Shown: positions 49,055 through 58,785, counted from the first letter of the stretch. The stretch is 64,000 bases of DNA from Pseudonocardia sp. C8 (GCF_014267175.1 NZ_JACMTR010000002.1:1004001-1068000), one strand, 5' to 3'. A program made the numbers and translations. The notes: generated by a model not told the origin, from the sequence alone.

Positions 49055-49495
49055 CTAGGAGTTCAGGGCGGCCTCGACGTCGTCGTGGATGTCGAACAGG
49101 TGATGGAGGCCGGCGAGGCCGAGTGGACGGAGCACGCGCCGCTCGGTGCAGGCGATCCGCAGCTCCACCCCGGCACGATGGGCCTGCTCGCGGATCTCGA
49201 TCAGCGCGGCGAGCCCGCTCGTGCCGAGGAAGCGCACGCCGCCGAGTTCCAGCACGACCAGCGACGCCGCCGGGATCCGCTCGGACACCTCGCGGCGCAG
49301 CTCGGGCGCGGTCAGCATGTCCAGCTCGCCCCCGACCGCGATCACCGTGACCCCCTCGGACGGGAACGAGGTCTCCAGCCGTAGCTCGTCGCCGCCCTCG
49401 GAGCTCTCGGCGGCCCCGCTCCCCACCACCCGCGAGGTCCGGGTGGTCCCGCCGGGGCGTCCGTCCGGGGCACCGGTGCCGGGAGAGTCGGTCAT
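49055..49495 (-). CDS. STAS-domain anti-sigma factor antagonist, second copy
   Basis: A 146-residue protein with an acidic/Gly-rich N-terminal extension of about 45 residues and a STAS domain: VTVIAVGGELDMLTAPELRREV and ELGGVRFLGTSGLAALIEIREQA. The phospho-acceptor region reads LGTSGLA. It is transcribed leftward upstream of whiB with 214 bp between, in which the whiB promoter must lie. Confidence 0.85.
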   Translation of the reverse strand: MTDSPGTGAPDGRPGGTTRTSRVVGSGAAESSEGGDELRLETSFPSEGVTVIAVGGELDMLTAPELRREVSERIPAASLVVLELGGVRFLGTSGLAALIEIREQAHRAGVELRIACTERRVLRPLGLAGLHHLFDIHDDVEAALNS

Positions 49496-49547
49496 GACGA
49501 CCGACGGTAGGCACCCCGCCGGTGGTCCGCCACTCGGAGCGGGGCGG

Positions 49548-51383
49548 TCACCGCACGCGATGGTTCCCCTCCGGTGTCCGGGCGGTGCGCCCGGTGCGGC
49601 CGAGCAGTTCCAGCAGGGGCACGACGACCCGCCGGCTTGTCCCGAGCGCCTGCCGGGCGGCGCTCACCGTGAACTCCCCGCCGAGGCCGCGCAGCACCTC
49701 CAGGGCCCGCTCCGGGGCGTCCGGCAGCAGCACGACCTCGGGGGTCAGCCGCAGCAGCTCCCCGGCCCGTTCCAGGGCGGCCAGCTCCCGCGGGCCCAGG
49801 CCGAGCGCGGCGAGCCGGTCGGCCTCGGGTGCGGCGAACGGGTGCGCCTCCAGGTCGGAGCGCAGCCGGGCGGCCGCGGCGCGGACCCGGTCGGGTGGGC
49901 CGGCCTCGCCGGCGGTGCGGACCCGGCCGTCCCGGAGCTCCAGGACGGCGGCGCGTCCTGCGCCGGACCGCGTGCCCGGGTCCCGGCTCCCCGCCGCGTC
50001 CAGCACGGCACCGACCAGCGCGCTGTCCGGCAGCCCCGCCGCCCGGCGGGCCGCGGCCAGCGGCAATCCCGGGTCGAGCGGGTCGGCGGCGTCGTGCTCG
50101 GTGACGGCCCGCTCCAGGGCGCGGACGGCGGCGGTCGCGGCGTCCGGGTGCACCAGCCACCCGGCCGCGCCCGGCACCTGCTCCCGCAGCGCGTCGACCG
50201 CGGCGGCGGGGACTCCCCAGCGGACCAGGTCCGCGGCCCGCACGGTGCCGCGGCGGGCCAGCTCGGCCGCGGCGTCCGGGATGCCGGTGGCCGCCGCGAG
50301 GGCGCCGGCCCGCCGGCGGGCGGCGCCGCGGCGCCGCAGCGCGGGCGGGGCCGGGTCGAGCACGGTCACCCCGGCCACGATCCGGTGCGCGCCCGGGTCG
50401 CGCAGCACGGCACGGTCACCGATCCGCAGCGGCAGGGGGCGCTCCGGGCGGAGCCGGACGACGTCGTCACCGAGCGGGCGGACCCGCACCGGGACGGCCG
50501 CCGACCCGACGTGCAGCGTCAGCCCGACCGGGGAGTCGATCTCCGGGGCGGGCCCGCCGATGCCGTGCAGCCGGACGTCGGCCTCCGCCGTGACCGGCCA
50601 GGCCCCGGGGGCGAGCAGGGCGTCGCCGCGCCGGATCCGGTCCCGGGCGATGCCGCGCAGGTTGAGCGCCACCCGGGCGACCGCGCCTGCGGTCTCGACC
50701 GGCGCGCCGAGCTCCTGCACGGTGCGCACCGTGACCGGGACCCGGCCGGCCGGCCCGTCCAGCTCCAGCTCGTCGCCGGCGCGGACGGTGCCGCTGCGCA
50801 GCGTCCCGGTGACGACGGTGCCGGACCCGCGGACGGTGAACGCCCGGTCGACCCACAGCCGGGCGTCGCCGTCCGGGTCGGCCGGGGGCAGCCCGGCCAC
50901 CAGCGCGGCGAGCGCGTCGCGGAGGGTGTCCAGCCCGGCGCCGGTCGTCGCGGACACCGTGACCGCCGGCCAGCCGTCGAGGCCGCGGGCGGCCAGGCCG
51001 GCCCGGGCGTCGTCCAGCGCGAGCTCGGGGTCGAGCAGGTCACTGCGGGTGACCACGAGCAGCCCGCGGGTGATCCCGGCGGCGGCGAGCGCGTCGGCGT
51101 GCTCGGCGGACTGCGGCATCCAGCCCTCGTCGGCGGCGACGACGAACATCGCGGCCGGCACCGGCCCGGCGCCGGCGAGCATCGTGGTGACGAACCGTTC
51201 GTGCCCGGGCACGTCGACGAACGCCACCGTCTCCGAGCCCAGCGTGGTCCAGGCGAACCCCAGGTCGATCGTCATGCCGCGCCGGCGTTCCTCGGCGTAC
51301 CGGTCGGGCTCCATCCCGGTCAGCGCGCGGACCAGCGTCGACTTGCCGTGGTCGACGTGCCCGGCGGTGCAGAGCACGTGCAC
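49548..51383 (-). CDS. selB: Selenocysteine-specific elongation factor SelB
   Basis: The 611-residue translation GTPase delivers Sec-tRNA to recoded UGA codons. G1 is GHVDHGKST (8-16), the switch includes RRRGMTIDLGFAW, G3 is DVPGH and G4 is TRSD. Winged-helix repeats at the C terminus (about 380-611) would bind the SECIS hairpin. GTG start, 3 bases after the selA stop. Confidence 0.95.
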   Translation of the reverse strand: MHVLCTAGHVDHGKSTLVRALTGMEPDRYAEERRRGMTIDLGFAWTTLGSETVAFVDVPGHERFVTTMLAGAGPVPAAMFVVAADEGWMPQSAEHADALAAAGITRGLLVVTRSDLLDPELALDDARAGLAARGLDGWPAVTVSATTGAGLDTLRDALAALVAGLPPADPDGDARLWVDRAFTVRGSGTVVTGTLRSGTVRAGDELELDGPAGRVPVTVRTVQELGAPVETAGAVARVALNLRGIARDRIRRGDALLAPGAWPVTAEADVRLHGIGGPAPEIDSPVGLTLHVGSAAVPVRVRPLGDDVVRLRPERPLPLRIGDRAVLRDPGAHRIVAGVTVLDPAPPALRRRGAARRRAGALAAATGIPDAAAELARRGTVRAADLVRWGVPAAAVDALREQVPGAAGWLVHPDAATAAVRALERAVTEHDAADPLDPGLPLAAARRAAGLPDSALVGAVLDAAGSRDPGTRSGAGRAAVLELRDGRVRTAGEAGPPDRVRAAAARLRSDLEAHPFAAPEADRLAALGLGPRELAALERAGELLRLTPEVVLLPDAPERALEVLRGLGGEFTVSAARQALGTSRRVVVPLLELLGRTGRTARTPEGNHRVR

Positions 51384-51386
51384 CGT

Positions 51387-52721
51387 TCAGCCTCCCCGCA
51401 CCGATCGCACGGCACGGGCCAGTGCCTCGTCCGCGGACGGCGGCAGCGCGCGCAGATCCAGCAGGCAGCGGCCGTCGGCGACCCGTCCGAGCACCGGGGG
51501 GTCGGCGGCCCGCAGCGCCGCGGCGTACCGCTCGGGGAGGGCGACGGCGGCGCTGGGCAGCTCCACCCCGGGCGCCCCGCCGCCCCCGACCCCGGCGGCG
51601 GTGTCGACGGCGGCCGCCTCGATCCCGGCGCCGGCCAGGTCCGCGGCCAGCGCGTCGGCGCGGGCCCGCAGCGCGGCCGGGTCGGCGTCGAGGAACTCCC
51701 GGACCGGGGTGGGCGGCCCGGCCACCGACGCCTCCAGCGCGGCGAGGGTCAGCTTGTCCACCCGCACCGCGCGGGCCAGCGGGAACCGCCGGACCCGCTC
51801 CACCAGATCGGTGCCGCGGTCCCCGCCGCCGAGCACCAGCCCGGCCTGCGGGCCGCCGAGCAGCTTGTCCCCGGATGCGGTGACGAGGTCGGCGCCCGCG
51901 GCGAGGGTGCCGGCGGCGTCCGGCTCGTCGGGCAGCAGCGGGTGCGGCGCGAGCAGCCCCGATCCGATGTCGGCGACGACCGGCGGGCCGAGCCCGGCGA
52001 GCTCGCGGACCGACACCTCGGAGACGAACCCGCGCTGCACGAAGTTGGACGGGTGCACGGCCAGCAGGAACGCCGTGTCCGGCCCGACGGCGTCGGCGTA
52101 GTCGCGCAGGTGGGTGCGGTTCGTGGTGCCGACCGGGCGCAGCCGGGCGCCGGTGGACTCGATGAGCTCCGGGATCCGGAAACCGTCCCCGATCTCGACG
52201 AGCTGCCCGCGGGAGATCACGATCTCGCGGCCGGTGCCGGCGAGCGCGGCACAGACCAGGGCCAGCGCGGCGGCCCCGTTGTTCGCGACCCAGGCCGCGC
52301 CGGCGCCCGGGACGGCGCGCCGCAGGGCCTCGACCGCCGACGCTCCGCGGACCCCGCGCGCGCCGGTCGCGAGGTCCAGCTCGACGTCGCAGGTCCCGGC
52401 CGCGGTGCCGAGCGCGGCGACGGCGGCCTCGGACAGCGGGGCCCGGCCGATGTTGGTGTGCAGCAGGACGCCGCTGGCGTTGAGCACCGGGCGGATCCCG
52501 GTGGCGGCCGCCGGCAGCGCGGCGAGCGCGTCGGCGGCGACCCCGGAGGGGTCGATCACGCCGTCCCGGGCCCGCTGCTGGGCCGCGGCCACGGCCCGTT
52601 TCACCCGGTCCCGGCCCAGCCGTGCGGCGGCCGCGACCAGCTCCGGCTCGGCGAGGACGGCGTCGGTGCGCGGGACGCGGCGGCGCGGGTCGGCCGCGCG
52701 GGGCGGGTGCGCGGTGGTCAT
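51387..52721 (-). CDS. selA: L-seryl-tRNA(Sec) selenium transferase SelA
   Basis: The 444-residue PLP enzyme converts Ser-tRNA(Sec) to Sec-tRNA(Sec) with selenophosphate. The PLP lysine is K286 in TASGDKLLGGPQAG. Other SelA marks are NASGVLLHTNIGRAPLSEAA and RGQLVEIGDGFRIPELIESTG. ATG at 52721 starts the N-terminal tRNA-binding domain at the usual distance. It is cotranscribed with selB. Confidence 0.95.
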   Translation of the reverse strand: MTTAHPPRAADPRRRVPRTDAVLAEPELVAAAARLGRDRVKRAVAAAQQRARDGVIDPSGVAADALAALPAAATGIRPVLNASGVLLHTNIGRAPLSEAAVAALGTAAGTCDVELDLATGARGVRGASAVEALRRAVPGAGAAWVANNGAAALALVCAALAGTGREIVISRGQLVEIGDGFRIPELIESTGARLRPVGTTNRTHLRDYADAVGPDTAFLLAVHPSNFVQRGFVSEVSVRELAGLGPPVVADIGSGLLAPHPLLPDEPDAAGTLAAGADLVTASGDKLLGGPQAGLVLGGGDRGTDLVERVRRFPLARAVRVDKLTLAALEASVAGPPTPVREFLDADPAALRARADALAADLAGAGIEAAAVDTAAGVGGGGAPGVELPSAAVALPERYAAALRAADPPVLGRVADGRCLLDLRALPPSADEALARAVRSVRGG

Positions 52722-52737
52722 GCGCGCACCGTAGCGC

Positions 52738-53598
52738 TCACGCCTCGGCAGCGTCCCCGGTCGTCCGGGCCGGCGGGGCCGTGCCCTCGGCACCGGCCAC
52801 GTCGGCCTCGCGGCCGTCCGCCGCCGCGTCCCGGTCGTCGCCGGGTGCGCCGCCGGCGCGCTGGGCGGGCAGCGAGACCTCGGGGAGGTCCCCGGTCGCG
52901 GGCCCGGGATCCGCCGGTTCACGCAGCGTGTGCGCCCCACCGGCGGGAGCGGTCGTGGTGTCGTCGCGGCGCGCCCGGTCACCCGGCAGCCGGGCCGGCT
53001 CGTCGAGCCGGCCGAGCTCGTCGCCGAGCAGCGCGTGCAGCCGGGCGACCTCGTCGCGCACCGTGGAGCGCAGCCCGGACACGTGGGCGTGCATCGACGC
53101 CGCCGTGTCGGCGAGGAGCTCCCCGTCGCGGCGGGCGGCGGCGCCGGCGGCGCGCAGCCGTTCCACCTCGGCGGCCGCGTCGGCGGTGACCCGTTCGGCC
53201 TCGGCCCGGGCCTCGGTGGTGATCCGCTCGGCCTCGGCCCGTGCCCGTTCCCGCAGCTCCTCGGCCTCCTGCTCGGCGGCCCGGCGGCGCTGGTGGGCGT
53301 CGTGGTCGGCGAGCCGCAGCACCTTGTCCGCGCGCATCCCGAACGTCTCGGCCGGGCGGGAACGGGCCTCCTCCAGCTCCGCGGCGAGCGCGTCCGCCCG
53401 GCGGACGGCCTCGTCCCGGGCCCGCTCCGCGGCGGCGAGCCGGGTCAGCAGCTCGTCGACGCCGGTACCTGCGGTCGCGGACCGGGCACCGTCCCCGCCG
53501 AGCGGGACCCGTTGCGGGAGGTCCGTGGCGACCGCCCTGCCGGCGCGGGTCGTCTCGTCGTCCCGGATGTCCTCGGCCAGCCCGTCGTTCTCGGCCAC
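52738..53598 (-). CDS. Coiled-coil protein next to selA
   Basis: A 286-residue protein. Residues about 45-190 form a long coiled coil (ELLTRLAAAERARDEAVRRADALAAELEEAR, then AEQEAEELRERARAEAERITTEARAEAERV), flanked by Pro/Asp/Gly-rich disordered ends. It resembles DivIVA-like or cytoskeletal scaffold proteins of actinobacteria but has no family motif. GTG start with GGGGGA upstream. It ends 16 bases before selA begins, so it may lead the leftward sel operon; a function in selenium use is not implied. Confidence 0.7.
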   Translation of the reverse strand: MAENDGLAEDIRDDETTRAGRAVATDLPQRVPLGGDGARSATAGTGVDELLTRLAAAERARDEAVRRADALAAELEEARSRPAETFGMRADKVLRLADHDAHQRRRAAEQEAEELRERARAEAERITTEARAEAERVTADAAAEVERLRAAGAAARRDGELLADTAASMHAHVSGLRSTVRDEVARLHALLGDELGRLDEPARLPGDRARRDDTTTAPAGGAHTLREPADPGPATGDLPEVSLPAQRAGGAPGDDRDAAADGREADVAGAEGTAPPARTTGDAAEA

Positions 53599-53847
53599 GT
53601 CGTCGACCGTCCCCCTGTCCGGCTCCTGCGCGGAGCGTCCCCGGCCGGTGCGGCCGGCCCGTCGTCCCGCGGTCCCGCGTGGGGTCCCGCGCTCACGGTC
53701 CGTCAGTGTCGGTGCCGACGATACGGCCGCACAGACCCCGTTCGGCGGACGGGGCCGGACCCGCGGTCGGCGGTCAGTGGCCCTGCGTGAGGACCGGTCG
53801 CGGCGGGTAGGGTCGTCGGTGACGACCGTCACCACGGAGGGAAGTCC

Positions 53848-54900
53848 ATGTCCGCCAGTGCATCCGGGCTCAGCACCGCATCCGTCCGCCGGCTCACCGA
53901 GTTCAGCCACGGCGCGGGCTGCGGGTGCAAGCTCGGCCCGGGGCAGCTGGCCGAGGTGCTCGCGGGCGTCGCCCCGCCGTCGCACCCGGACCTGCTGGTG
54001 GGCACGGACACCGGCGACGACGCCGCCGTCTGGCGGATCGCCCCGGACCGGGCGCTGGTCGCCACGACCGACTTCTTCACCCCGATCGTCGACGATCCCC
54101 GCACGTGGGGTGCGATCGCGGCGACCAACGCGGTGTCCGACGTGTACGCCATGGGCGGCACCCCGCTGTTCGCACTGAACCTGGTGTGCTGGCCGTCGGA
54201 GGAGCTGGGGCCGGACGTGCTCGCCGAGGTGCTGGAGGGCGGGGCCGCGGCCGGGCGGGCGTGCGGGTTCGCCGTCGTCGGCGGGCACACCATCGACGAC
54301 CCGGAACCCAAGTACGGCCTGGCCGTCGTCGGCGAGGTGCACCCGGAGCGGGTGCTCACCAACGGTGGCCTGCGCCCCGGGGACGCGCTGGTGCTGACCA
54401 AGCCGCTCGGCATCGGCGTGATCTCGACGGCGGTCAAGCGCGGTGTCCCGGCCGCGGTGGACGCGGCCGTGACCGCGATGACCACCCCCAACGCGGACGC
54501 CTCCGCGGCCGCCCGGGACGCGGGCGCGACCGGTTGCACCGACGTCACCGGCTACGGCCTTCTGGGGCACCTGACGAAGATGACCGTCGCCTCCGGCGTC
54601 GACGCGGTGGTCGACGCCCGCACCGTCCCGGTGCTGGACGGGGTGCGGGAGCTGATCGCCGACGGCGTGGTCCCGGGCGGGACGCTGCGCAACCGGCAGT
54701 GGGTGGAGGGCCGGATCACGCGTGGGGCCGCCACCGAGGACGACCTGCTGCTGCTCTCGGACGCCCAGACCAGCGGCGGGCTGCTGTTCGGCGCGGAGCC
54801 GGGGGCGGCGGACGCCGCCGCGGCGTGGCTGCGGGAGCGGGGGCACCCGGCGGCGGTGATCGGCTCCGTCACCGCGGGGACCGGGCTGGTGCACCTCTAG
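53848..54900 (+). CDS. selD: Selenide, water dikinase SelD
   Basis: The 350-residue enzyme makes selenophosphate from selenide and ATP. The active site is [10 protein letters not shown] with Cys25 and Lys28 (cysteine rather than selenocysteine form). ATP/Mg residues include [36 protein letters not shown] and [15 protein letters not shown] follows GGAGGGAAG. It faces the divergent selA-selB side across about 250 bp. Confidence 0.96.
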   Translation: MSASASGLSTASVRRLTEFSHGAGCGCKLGPGQLAEVLAGVAPPSHPDLLVGTDTGDDAAVWRIAPDRALVATTDFFTPIVDDPRTWGAIAATNAVSDVYAMGGTPLFALNLVCWPSEELGPDVLAEVLEGGAAAGRACGFAVVGGHTIDDPEPKYGLAVVGEVHPERVLTNGGLRPGDALVLTKPLGIGVISTAVKRGVPAAVDAAVTAMTTPNADASAAARDAGATGCTDVTGYGLLGHLTKMTVASGVDAVVDARTVPVLDGVRELIADGVVPGGTLRNRQWVEGRITRGAATEDDLLLLSDAQTSGGLLFGAEPGAADAAAAWLRERGHPAAVIGSVTAGTGLVHL

Positions 54901-54910
54901 GCTCGGGCGG

Positions 54911-56011
54911 GTGGAGCCCGTCGACCGCAGCTGCGCCCGCACCCGTGCCTGGACCGACGAGGCGATGCGCCGGGTCCAGGCGGACGCGAACCGCTCGGCC
55001 GACACCCACCTGCACGTCCTCGACCTGCCGGCCGAGTGGGGCGTGCACGTCTACCTCAAGGACGAGTCGGTGCACCCCACCGGCAGCCTCAAGCACCGGC
55101 TCGCGCGGTCGCTGTTCCTGTACGCGCTGGCGTCCGGCTGGATCACCGAACGCACGACCGTGGTCGAGGCCAGCTCCGGGTCGACGGCGGTGTCCGAGGC
55201 GTACTTCGCGCGGCTGCTGGGGCTCCCGTTCGTCGCGGTGATGCCCCGCTCGACCAGCCCGGAGAAGATCGCACTGATCGAGCGGGAGGGCGGGCGCTGC
55301 CACTTCGTCGAGCACGGCGGGCAGGTGTACGCCGAGGCGGAGCGGCTCGCCGCCGAGACCGGCGGCCACTACCTGGACCAGTTCACCTACGCCGAGCGGG
55401 CCACCGACTGGCGGGGCAACAACAACATCGCCGAGTCGATCCTCGCCCAGCTCGAGCAGGAGCCGCACCCGGTCCCGGAGTGGATCGTGGTCGGCGCCGG
55501 GACCGGTGGGACGTCCGCGACCATCGGGCGCTACCTGCGCTACCGGCGGCTCGCGACCCGGCTGGCCGTGGTCGACCCCGAGGGATCGGCGTTCCTGGAC
55601 GGCTGGCGGACCGGCGACCCGGGCCACCGGACCGGGCACGCCTCCCGGATCGAGGGGATCGGCCGGCCCCGGATGGAACCGAGCTTCGTGCCGTCGGTGA
55701 TCGACCGCATGTTCCCGGTGCCGGACGCGGCCAGCGTCGCCGCGGCCCGGCACCTGCGCGCACGCACCGGCCGGTGGACGGGCGGGTCGACCGGCACCAA
55801 CTTGTGGGCGGTCTACCAGCTGGTCGCCGAGATGCTGCGGGACGGGCGGCGGGGCAGCGTCGTCACGCTGATCTGCGACGGGGGCGAGCGGTACCGGCAC
55901 AGCTACTACGACGACGGCTGGGTCGCCGCCCAGGGGCTGGACCTCGCCCCGTACACGGCGACCCTGGAGACGTTCGCCGCGACCGGCCGGTGGGAGCCGC
56001 CCGCGGTGTGA
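54911..56011 (+). CDS. PLP-dependent cysteine synthase-family protein (Cds1-like desulfhydrase)
   Basis: A 366-residue fold-type II PLP enzyme. The PLP lysine is in [15 protein letters not shown], the substrate loop is [22 protein letters not shown] and the phosphate loop is [17 protein letters not shown]. The [18 protein letters not shown] tail matches the actinobacterial group that includes mycobacterial Cds1, an L-cysteine desulfhydrase making sulfide. It starts with GTG 10 bases after selD, so it is likely cotranscribed, and may supply selenide or sulfide near SelD; that link is inferred. Confidence 0.85.
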   Translation: MEPVDRSCARTRAWTDEAMRRVQADANRSADTHLHVLDLPAEWGVHVYLKDESVHPTGSLKHRLARSLFLYALASGWITERTTVVEASSGSTAVSEAYFARLLGLPFVAVMPRSTSPEKIALIEREGGRCHFVEHGGQVYAEAERLAAETGGHYLDQFTYAERATDWRGNNNIAESILAQLEQEPHPVPEWIVVGAGTGGTSATIGRYLRYRRLATRLAVVDPEGSAFLDGWRTGDPGHRTGHASRIEGIGRPRMEPSFVPSVIDRMFPVPDAASVAAARHLRARTGRWTGGSTGTNLWAVYQLVAEMLRDGRRGSVVTLICDGGERYRHSYYDDGWVAAQGLDLAPYTATLETFAATGRWEPPAV

Positions 56012-56028
56012 CGCGCCGCCGGGGGACC

Positions 56029-56146
56029 GGGGCACGCTGATCGACGATCCGGCGTGGCTCGCTGTGCCGATGCGCGATCCGCCTGCGCTACTCGCGGCCG
56101 GTTCCGACCGGTCCCGTGCCCGATCGTCGATCACGCCTGATCGCAG
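56029..56146. repeat. Single copy of the TCGATCAGC-type repeat
   Basis: The sequence GGGGCACGCTGATCGACG (56029-56046) matches the start of units in the 37.9-38.2 kb array. GATCGTCGATCACG and CCTGATCG follow at 56123-56142. It lies in a convergent intergenic gap, like the two arrays. No regular 62-bp period is present. Confidence 0.55.
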
Positions 56147-56162
56147 CCCGGCAGCCACACGC

Positions 56163-57581
56163 TCAGGCGGTGGCGAGCAGCGCCGCGGTCGCCAGCAGCC
56201 TGCGCTCCGCACCCGGCCGCCCGACGAGCTGGACGCACGCCGGGCGGCCGCCGTGGCGGACCGGGGCGATCAACGACGGGAGCCCGGCCAGGTTCCAGGC
56301 GTCCAGCCCGGTGGTCCCGGCCGCGCCCGGGCCGCCCGGGGCGGGCAGCAGCGCGGCCTCGGCCCCGGCGTCGTCCAGCCAGGCGATGAGCCGCTGCCGC
56401 CAGGACGCCGGGGTGGCCGGCCGGAGCCCGCCGAGCCGGCGGACCCGCTGCCCGCGGCGGACGGCGCTGCGGGCGGCCCGGGGCAGGCCGGCCGGATCCA
56501 GCTCCATGTCCTCGACCCGGCGGGCCAGCCCGGCGTGGCGGCGGCGGGCGCCGTGCACCGGCAGCACCGCCCGGTACGGCGGGTCGGCGGCCAGCAGGTG
56601 CAGGCCGGCGGCCTCGAGCGCGCGGATCGCGGCGTGCACGCCGGCCGCGGTCGCGGTGTCGGCCTGCCGGGTGCGGCCGGTGCGCAGCGAGCAGGCCAGT
56701 GCGGCGACCGGATCGTCGGGGGCCCCGTCACCGGGGCCGGCCGCCGCGGGGCCGTACGTCCCGGGGGAGCGCGCGCCGGGAACGACCGGGGAGCGCGCGC
56801 CGGGGACGGCTGCCCCGCCCGCGGGGCCACCGGCCATCCCGCCCGTGGGCCCACCGGCCGCCCCGCCGGCAGGGCCACCGGGCGCCCCGCCTGCGAGGCC
56901 GGCGGCCATCCCGCCCGCGAGCCCACCGGCCGCGGCCGGCCCCCGCCGCGCCGGGGCGGCCAGCACCTCGAACGCGGCGAGGATCTCCTCCGGGGTCGCG
57001 GCGACGACGGTCGTCTCGGCCAGCCCCGCCCACCGCCGCTCGGCGGCCGCGGGCAACGGGAGCACCCGCCGTCCCGGCTTCAGCGCGGCCAGCCCGTGGG
57101 CCGCGGCCGCGGCCCGGAGCGCCCCGTCGCCGTCGATCCCGATCGCGAGCGGCACCACGCCGGCGGCGATGGTGGCCGCAGTGGCGCGGCCACCGGGGGA
57201 GCCGTCCGGCCCGATGCCGAACTCGGCGGTGCGGGCCCGGCCGACGACCAGCGCACCGGCGCCGCGCAGCCGCCGCACCGGTTCGTCACCGCGGCCGGTG
57301 GCCGAGATGCCGTCCTCCACCGCGACCGGGACGCCGGCCAGCGGCAGCGCGAACCGGTCGGTGCGGCGGTCCAGGGCCGCGGCGGCCGCCCGGGCCGGCT
57401 CCGCATCGACGCTCACCAGAAGGCGGGCGTTCCCGGCGGCGGCCCGGTCGAGCAGCTCGTCCGCGACCTCGGTCGCGGTGCGCCGCCCGTCCCGGACCGC
57501 GCCGGCGATCCCGGGCACGGTCCACGGCTCGCCGCCCGGGGTGCCGGGGCCGGGCGGTGCGGTGCCGGGGAGCGTGCTCAT
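56163..57581 (-). CDS. Degenerate amidase-family protein with Gly/Ala/Pro-rich insert
   Basis: A 472-residue protein with the overall amidase-signature fold, but its catalytic triad is missing. The expected Lys in PVxxKD is Glu (VPVAVEDGISATG), and the GGSSGGS region reads GSPGGRATAATIAAG. The cis-Ser region reads GIDGDGALRAAAAAHG. A low-complexity insert of about 55 residues (GGLAGGMAAGLAGGAP..., then PGARSPVVPGARSP) interrupts the middle. It is probably not an active amidase but could bind a ligand. The reading frame is intact. It ends the window's sel region beside tRNA-Sec. Confidence 0.75.
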   Translation of the reverse strand: MSTLPGTAPPGPGTPGGEPWTVPGIAGAVRDGRRTATEVADELLDRAAAGNARLLVSVDAEPARAAAAALDRRTDRFALPLAGVPVAVEDGISATGRGDEPVRRLRGAGALVVGRARTAEFGIGPDGSPGGRATAATIAAGVVPLAIGIDGDGALRAAAAAHGLAALKPGRRVLPLPAAAERRWAGLAETTVVAATPEEILAAFEVLAAPARRGPAAAGGLAGGMAAGLAGGAPGGPAGGAAGGPTGGMAGGPAGGAAVPGARSPVVPGARSPGTYGPAAAGPGDGAPDDPVAALACSLRTGRTRQADTATAAGVHAAIRALEAAGLHLLAADPPYRAVLPVHGARRRHAGLARRVEDMELDPAGLPRAARSAVRRGQRVRRLGGLRPATPASWRQRLIAWLDDAGAEAALLPAPGGPGAAGTTGLDAWNLAGLPSLIAPVRHGGRPACVQLVGRPGAERRLLATAALLATA

Positions 57582-57594
57582 CTCGGATCAGGTG

Positions 57595-57690
57595 TGGCGG
57601 AGGCGGACGGGAATCGAACCCGCCTGGCCGAGATGCTCGGCCACGTCGGTTTTGAAGACCGCGGGGGCCACCAGGCACCCATACGCCTCC
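57595..57690 (-). tRNA. selC: tRNA-Sec (UCA anticodon), CCA encoded
   Basis: A 96-base gene including CCA. The acceptor stem starts GGAGGCG and pairs with CGCCTCC, discriminator G. The anticodon loop is CUUCAAA, anticodon UCA, which reads UGA. A long variable arm (GGCCGAGCAUCUCGGCC) and the extended acceptor/T stem give the Sec-type 8+5 fold, and the T loop is GGUUCGAUUCC. It matches the presence of selA, selB and selD in the same 8 kb. Confidence 0.95.
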
Positions 57691-57698
57691 AGGTCTTC

Positions 57699-58091
57699 TC
57701 AGGCCGTCCGGAGCGCCTCCGGCACGCCATCGGCCACGTCGAACAGGGACATCAGGTTGGTCGCCTCCAGGGCTCGGGTCACCGCGTGCGAGCCGCACAC
57801 CAGCCGCAGCCGGCTGCCGGCGCCCTCCACCTTCTCCTTCGTCTCGACCAGCGCGGCCAGCCCGGCCGATCCGAGGAACGTCACCCGGGACAGGTCGACC
57901 ACCAGCAGCTCCGCGGACGGGATCTGCCCGGCCAGGCGCTCGCTGAGCACCGGCGCGGTCATCGTGTCGATCTCGCCGTGCACGTGGACGACGACGGCGC
58001 CGCCCCCGTGCCCGACCACCTCGAAGCGGACGACCTCGCCGATGTCGGGGCCCTGCTCGTCCCCCAGACCGGTGGGCGTCTCACTGCTCAT
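57699..58091 (-). CDS. STAS-domain anti-sigma factor antagonist, third copy
   Basis: A 130-residue protein: VVVHVHGEIDTMTAPVLSERL and DLSRVTFLGSAGLAALVETKEKV, with an LGSAGLA loop holding the candidate phospho-serine. ATG at 58091 is followed by an acidic tail of about 25 residues. It ends 8 bases from tRNA-Sec. It is a likely target of the same or another RsbW-like kinase. Confidence 0.85.
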   Translation of the reverse strand: MSSETPTGLGDEQGPDIGEVVRFEVVGHGGGAVVVHVHGEIDTMTAPVLSERLAGQIPSAELLVVDLSRVTFLGSAGLAALVETKEKVEGAGSRLRLVCGSHAVTRALEATNLMSLFDVADGVPEALRTA

Positions 58092-58314
58092 GTGCCTCGT
58101 GCTCCCTCGACAGTCGTCGCCGGTGGCGCGGCCCGGTACTCCGCAAGGTGTCCCGTGTGTGGCAGCCGGTCGCCGTTGCTCGACGACCCGGTCGTGCTGC
58201 CCCCCGCCCAGCCTAGTCAGGAGGAATTCCCACCCTACGGCCGCGGTCGCAACGGGCACAACGTAGCGCGCCGGTGCTCACGACCTGCCGGACACCGATG
58301 GCAGGCTGACGACC

Positions 58315-58779
58315 ATGAGCGCTGAGCAGCCCGCGCGGTTCCAGGTCCGGATCGGCGTCCGCAGCTACGAGGAGGACGTGAACGGGCACGTCAACCACGC
58401 CGTCTACCACCAGTACGCCGAGCACGCCCGGATGGAGCACTTCCGGGCGGCGGGGCTGGCCCAGGCCGTGCTGGAGAAGCACGGGCTCACGGTCGTGCTG
58501 CTCTCGACGACCGTCCACTTCCGGGCCGAGCTCCGCGCCGGCGAGCAGGTGGAGGTCGACTCCGCGATGGAGTTCACCGACCGGAAGCCCTTCACCATGC
58601 GGCACCGGATCGTCCGGGTGGCGAACGGTGACGGCGTCCCGGCGCAGGATCTGGCCGCCGAGGCCGAGTGCACCATGGGCGTCCTCGACATCGCCTCCCG
58701 GCGGCTGGTCGCCGACCCGTACCACCGCCTGGTGGCGGCGGCGCCGCACCCGGAGGTCCTGGGTCCGGGGCCGGCCTGA
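58315..58779 (+). CDS. Acyl-CoA thioesterase, single hotdog domain
   Basis: A 154-residue 4HBT protein. The N-terminal motif is RIGVRSYEEDVNGHVNHAVYHQYAEHARMEHF, with the D-x-N-x-H-V-N pattern whose Asp is the usual catalytic residue. FRAELRAGEQVEVDSAMEF follows. ATG start. It stands alone, divergent from a STAS gene. Substrate unknown. Confidence 0.85.
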   Translation: MSAEQPARFQVRIGVRSYEEDVNGHVNHAVYHQYAEHARMEHFRAAGLAQAVLEKHGLTVVLLSTTVHFRAELRAGEQVEVDSAMEFTDRKPFTMRHRIVRVANGDGVPAQDLAAEAECTMGVLDIASRRLVADPYHRLVAAAPHPEVLGPGPA

Positions 58780-58785
58780 CGGCGC

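Noticed and set aside
49146..53189. Long plus-strand frame opposite selB and selA
   Set aside because: It is low-complexity Arg/Gly/Pro sequence, antisense to well-identified selB and selA.
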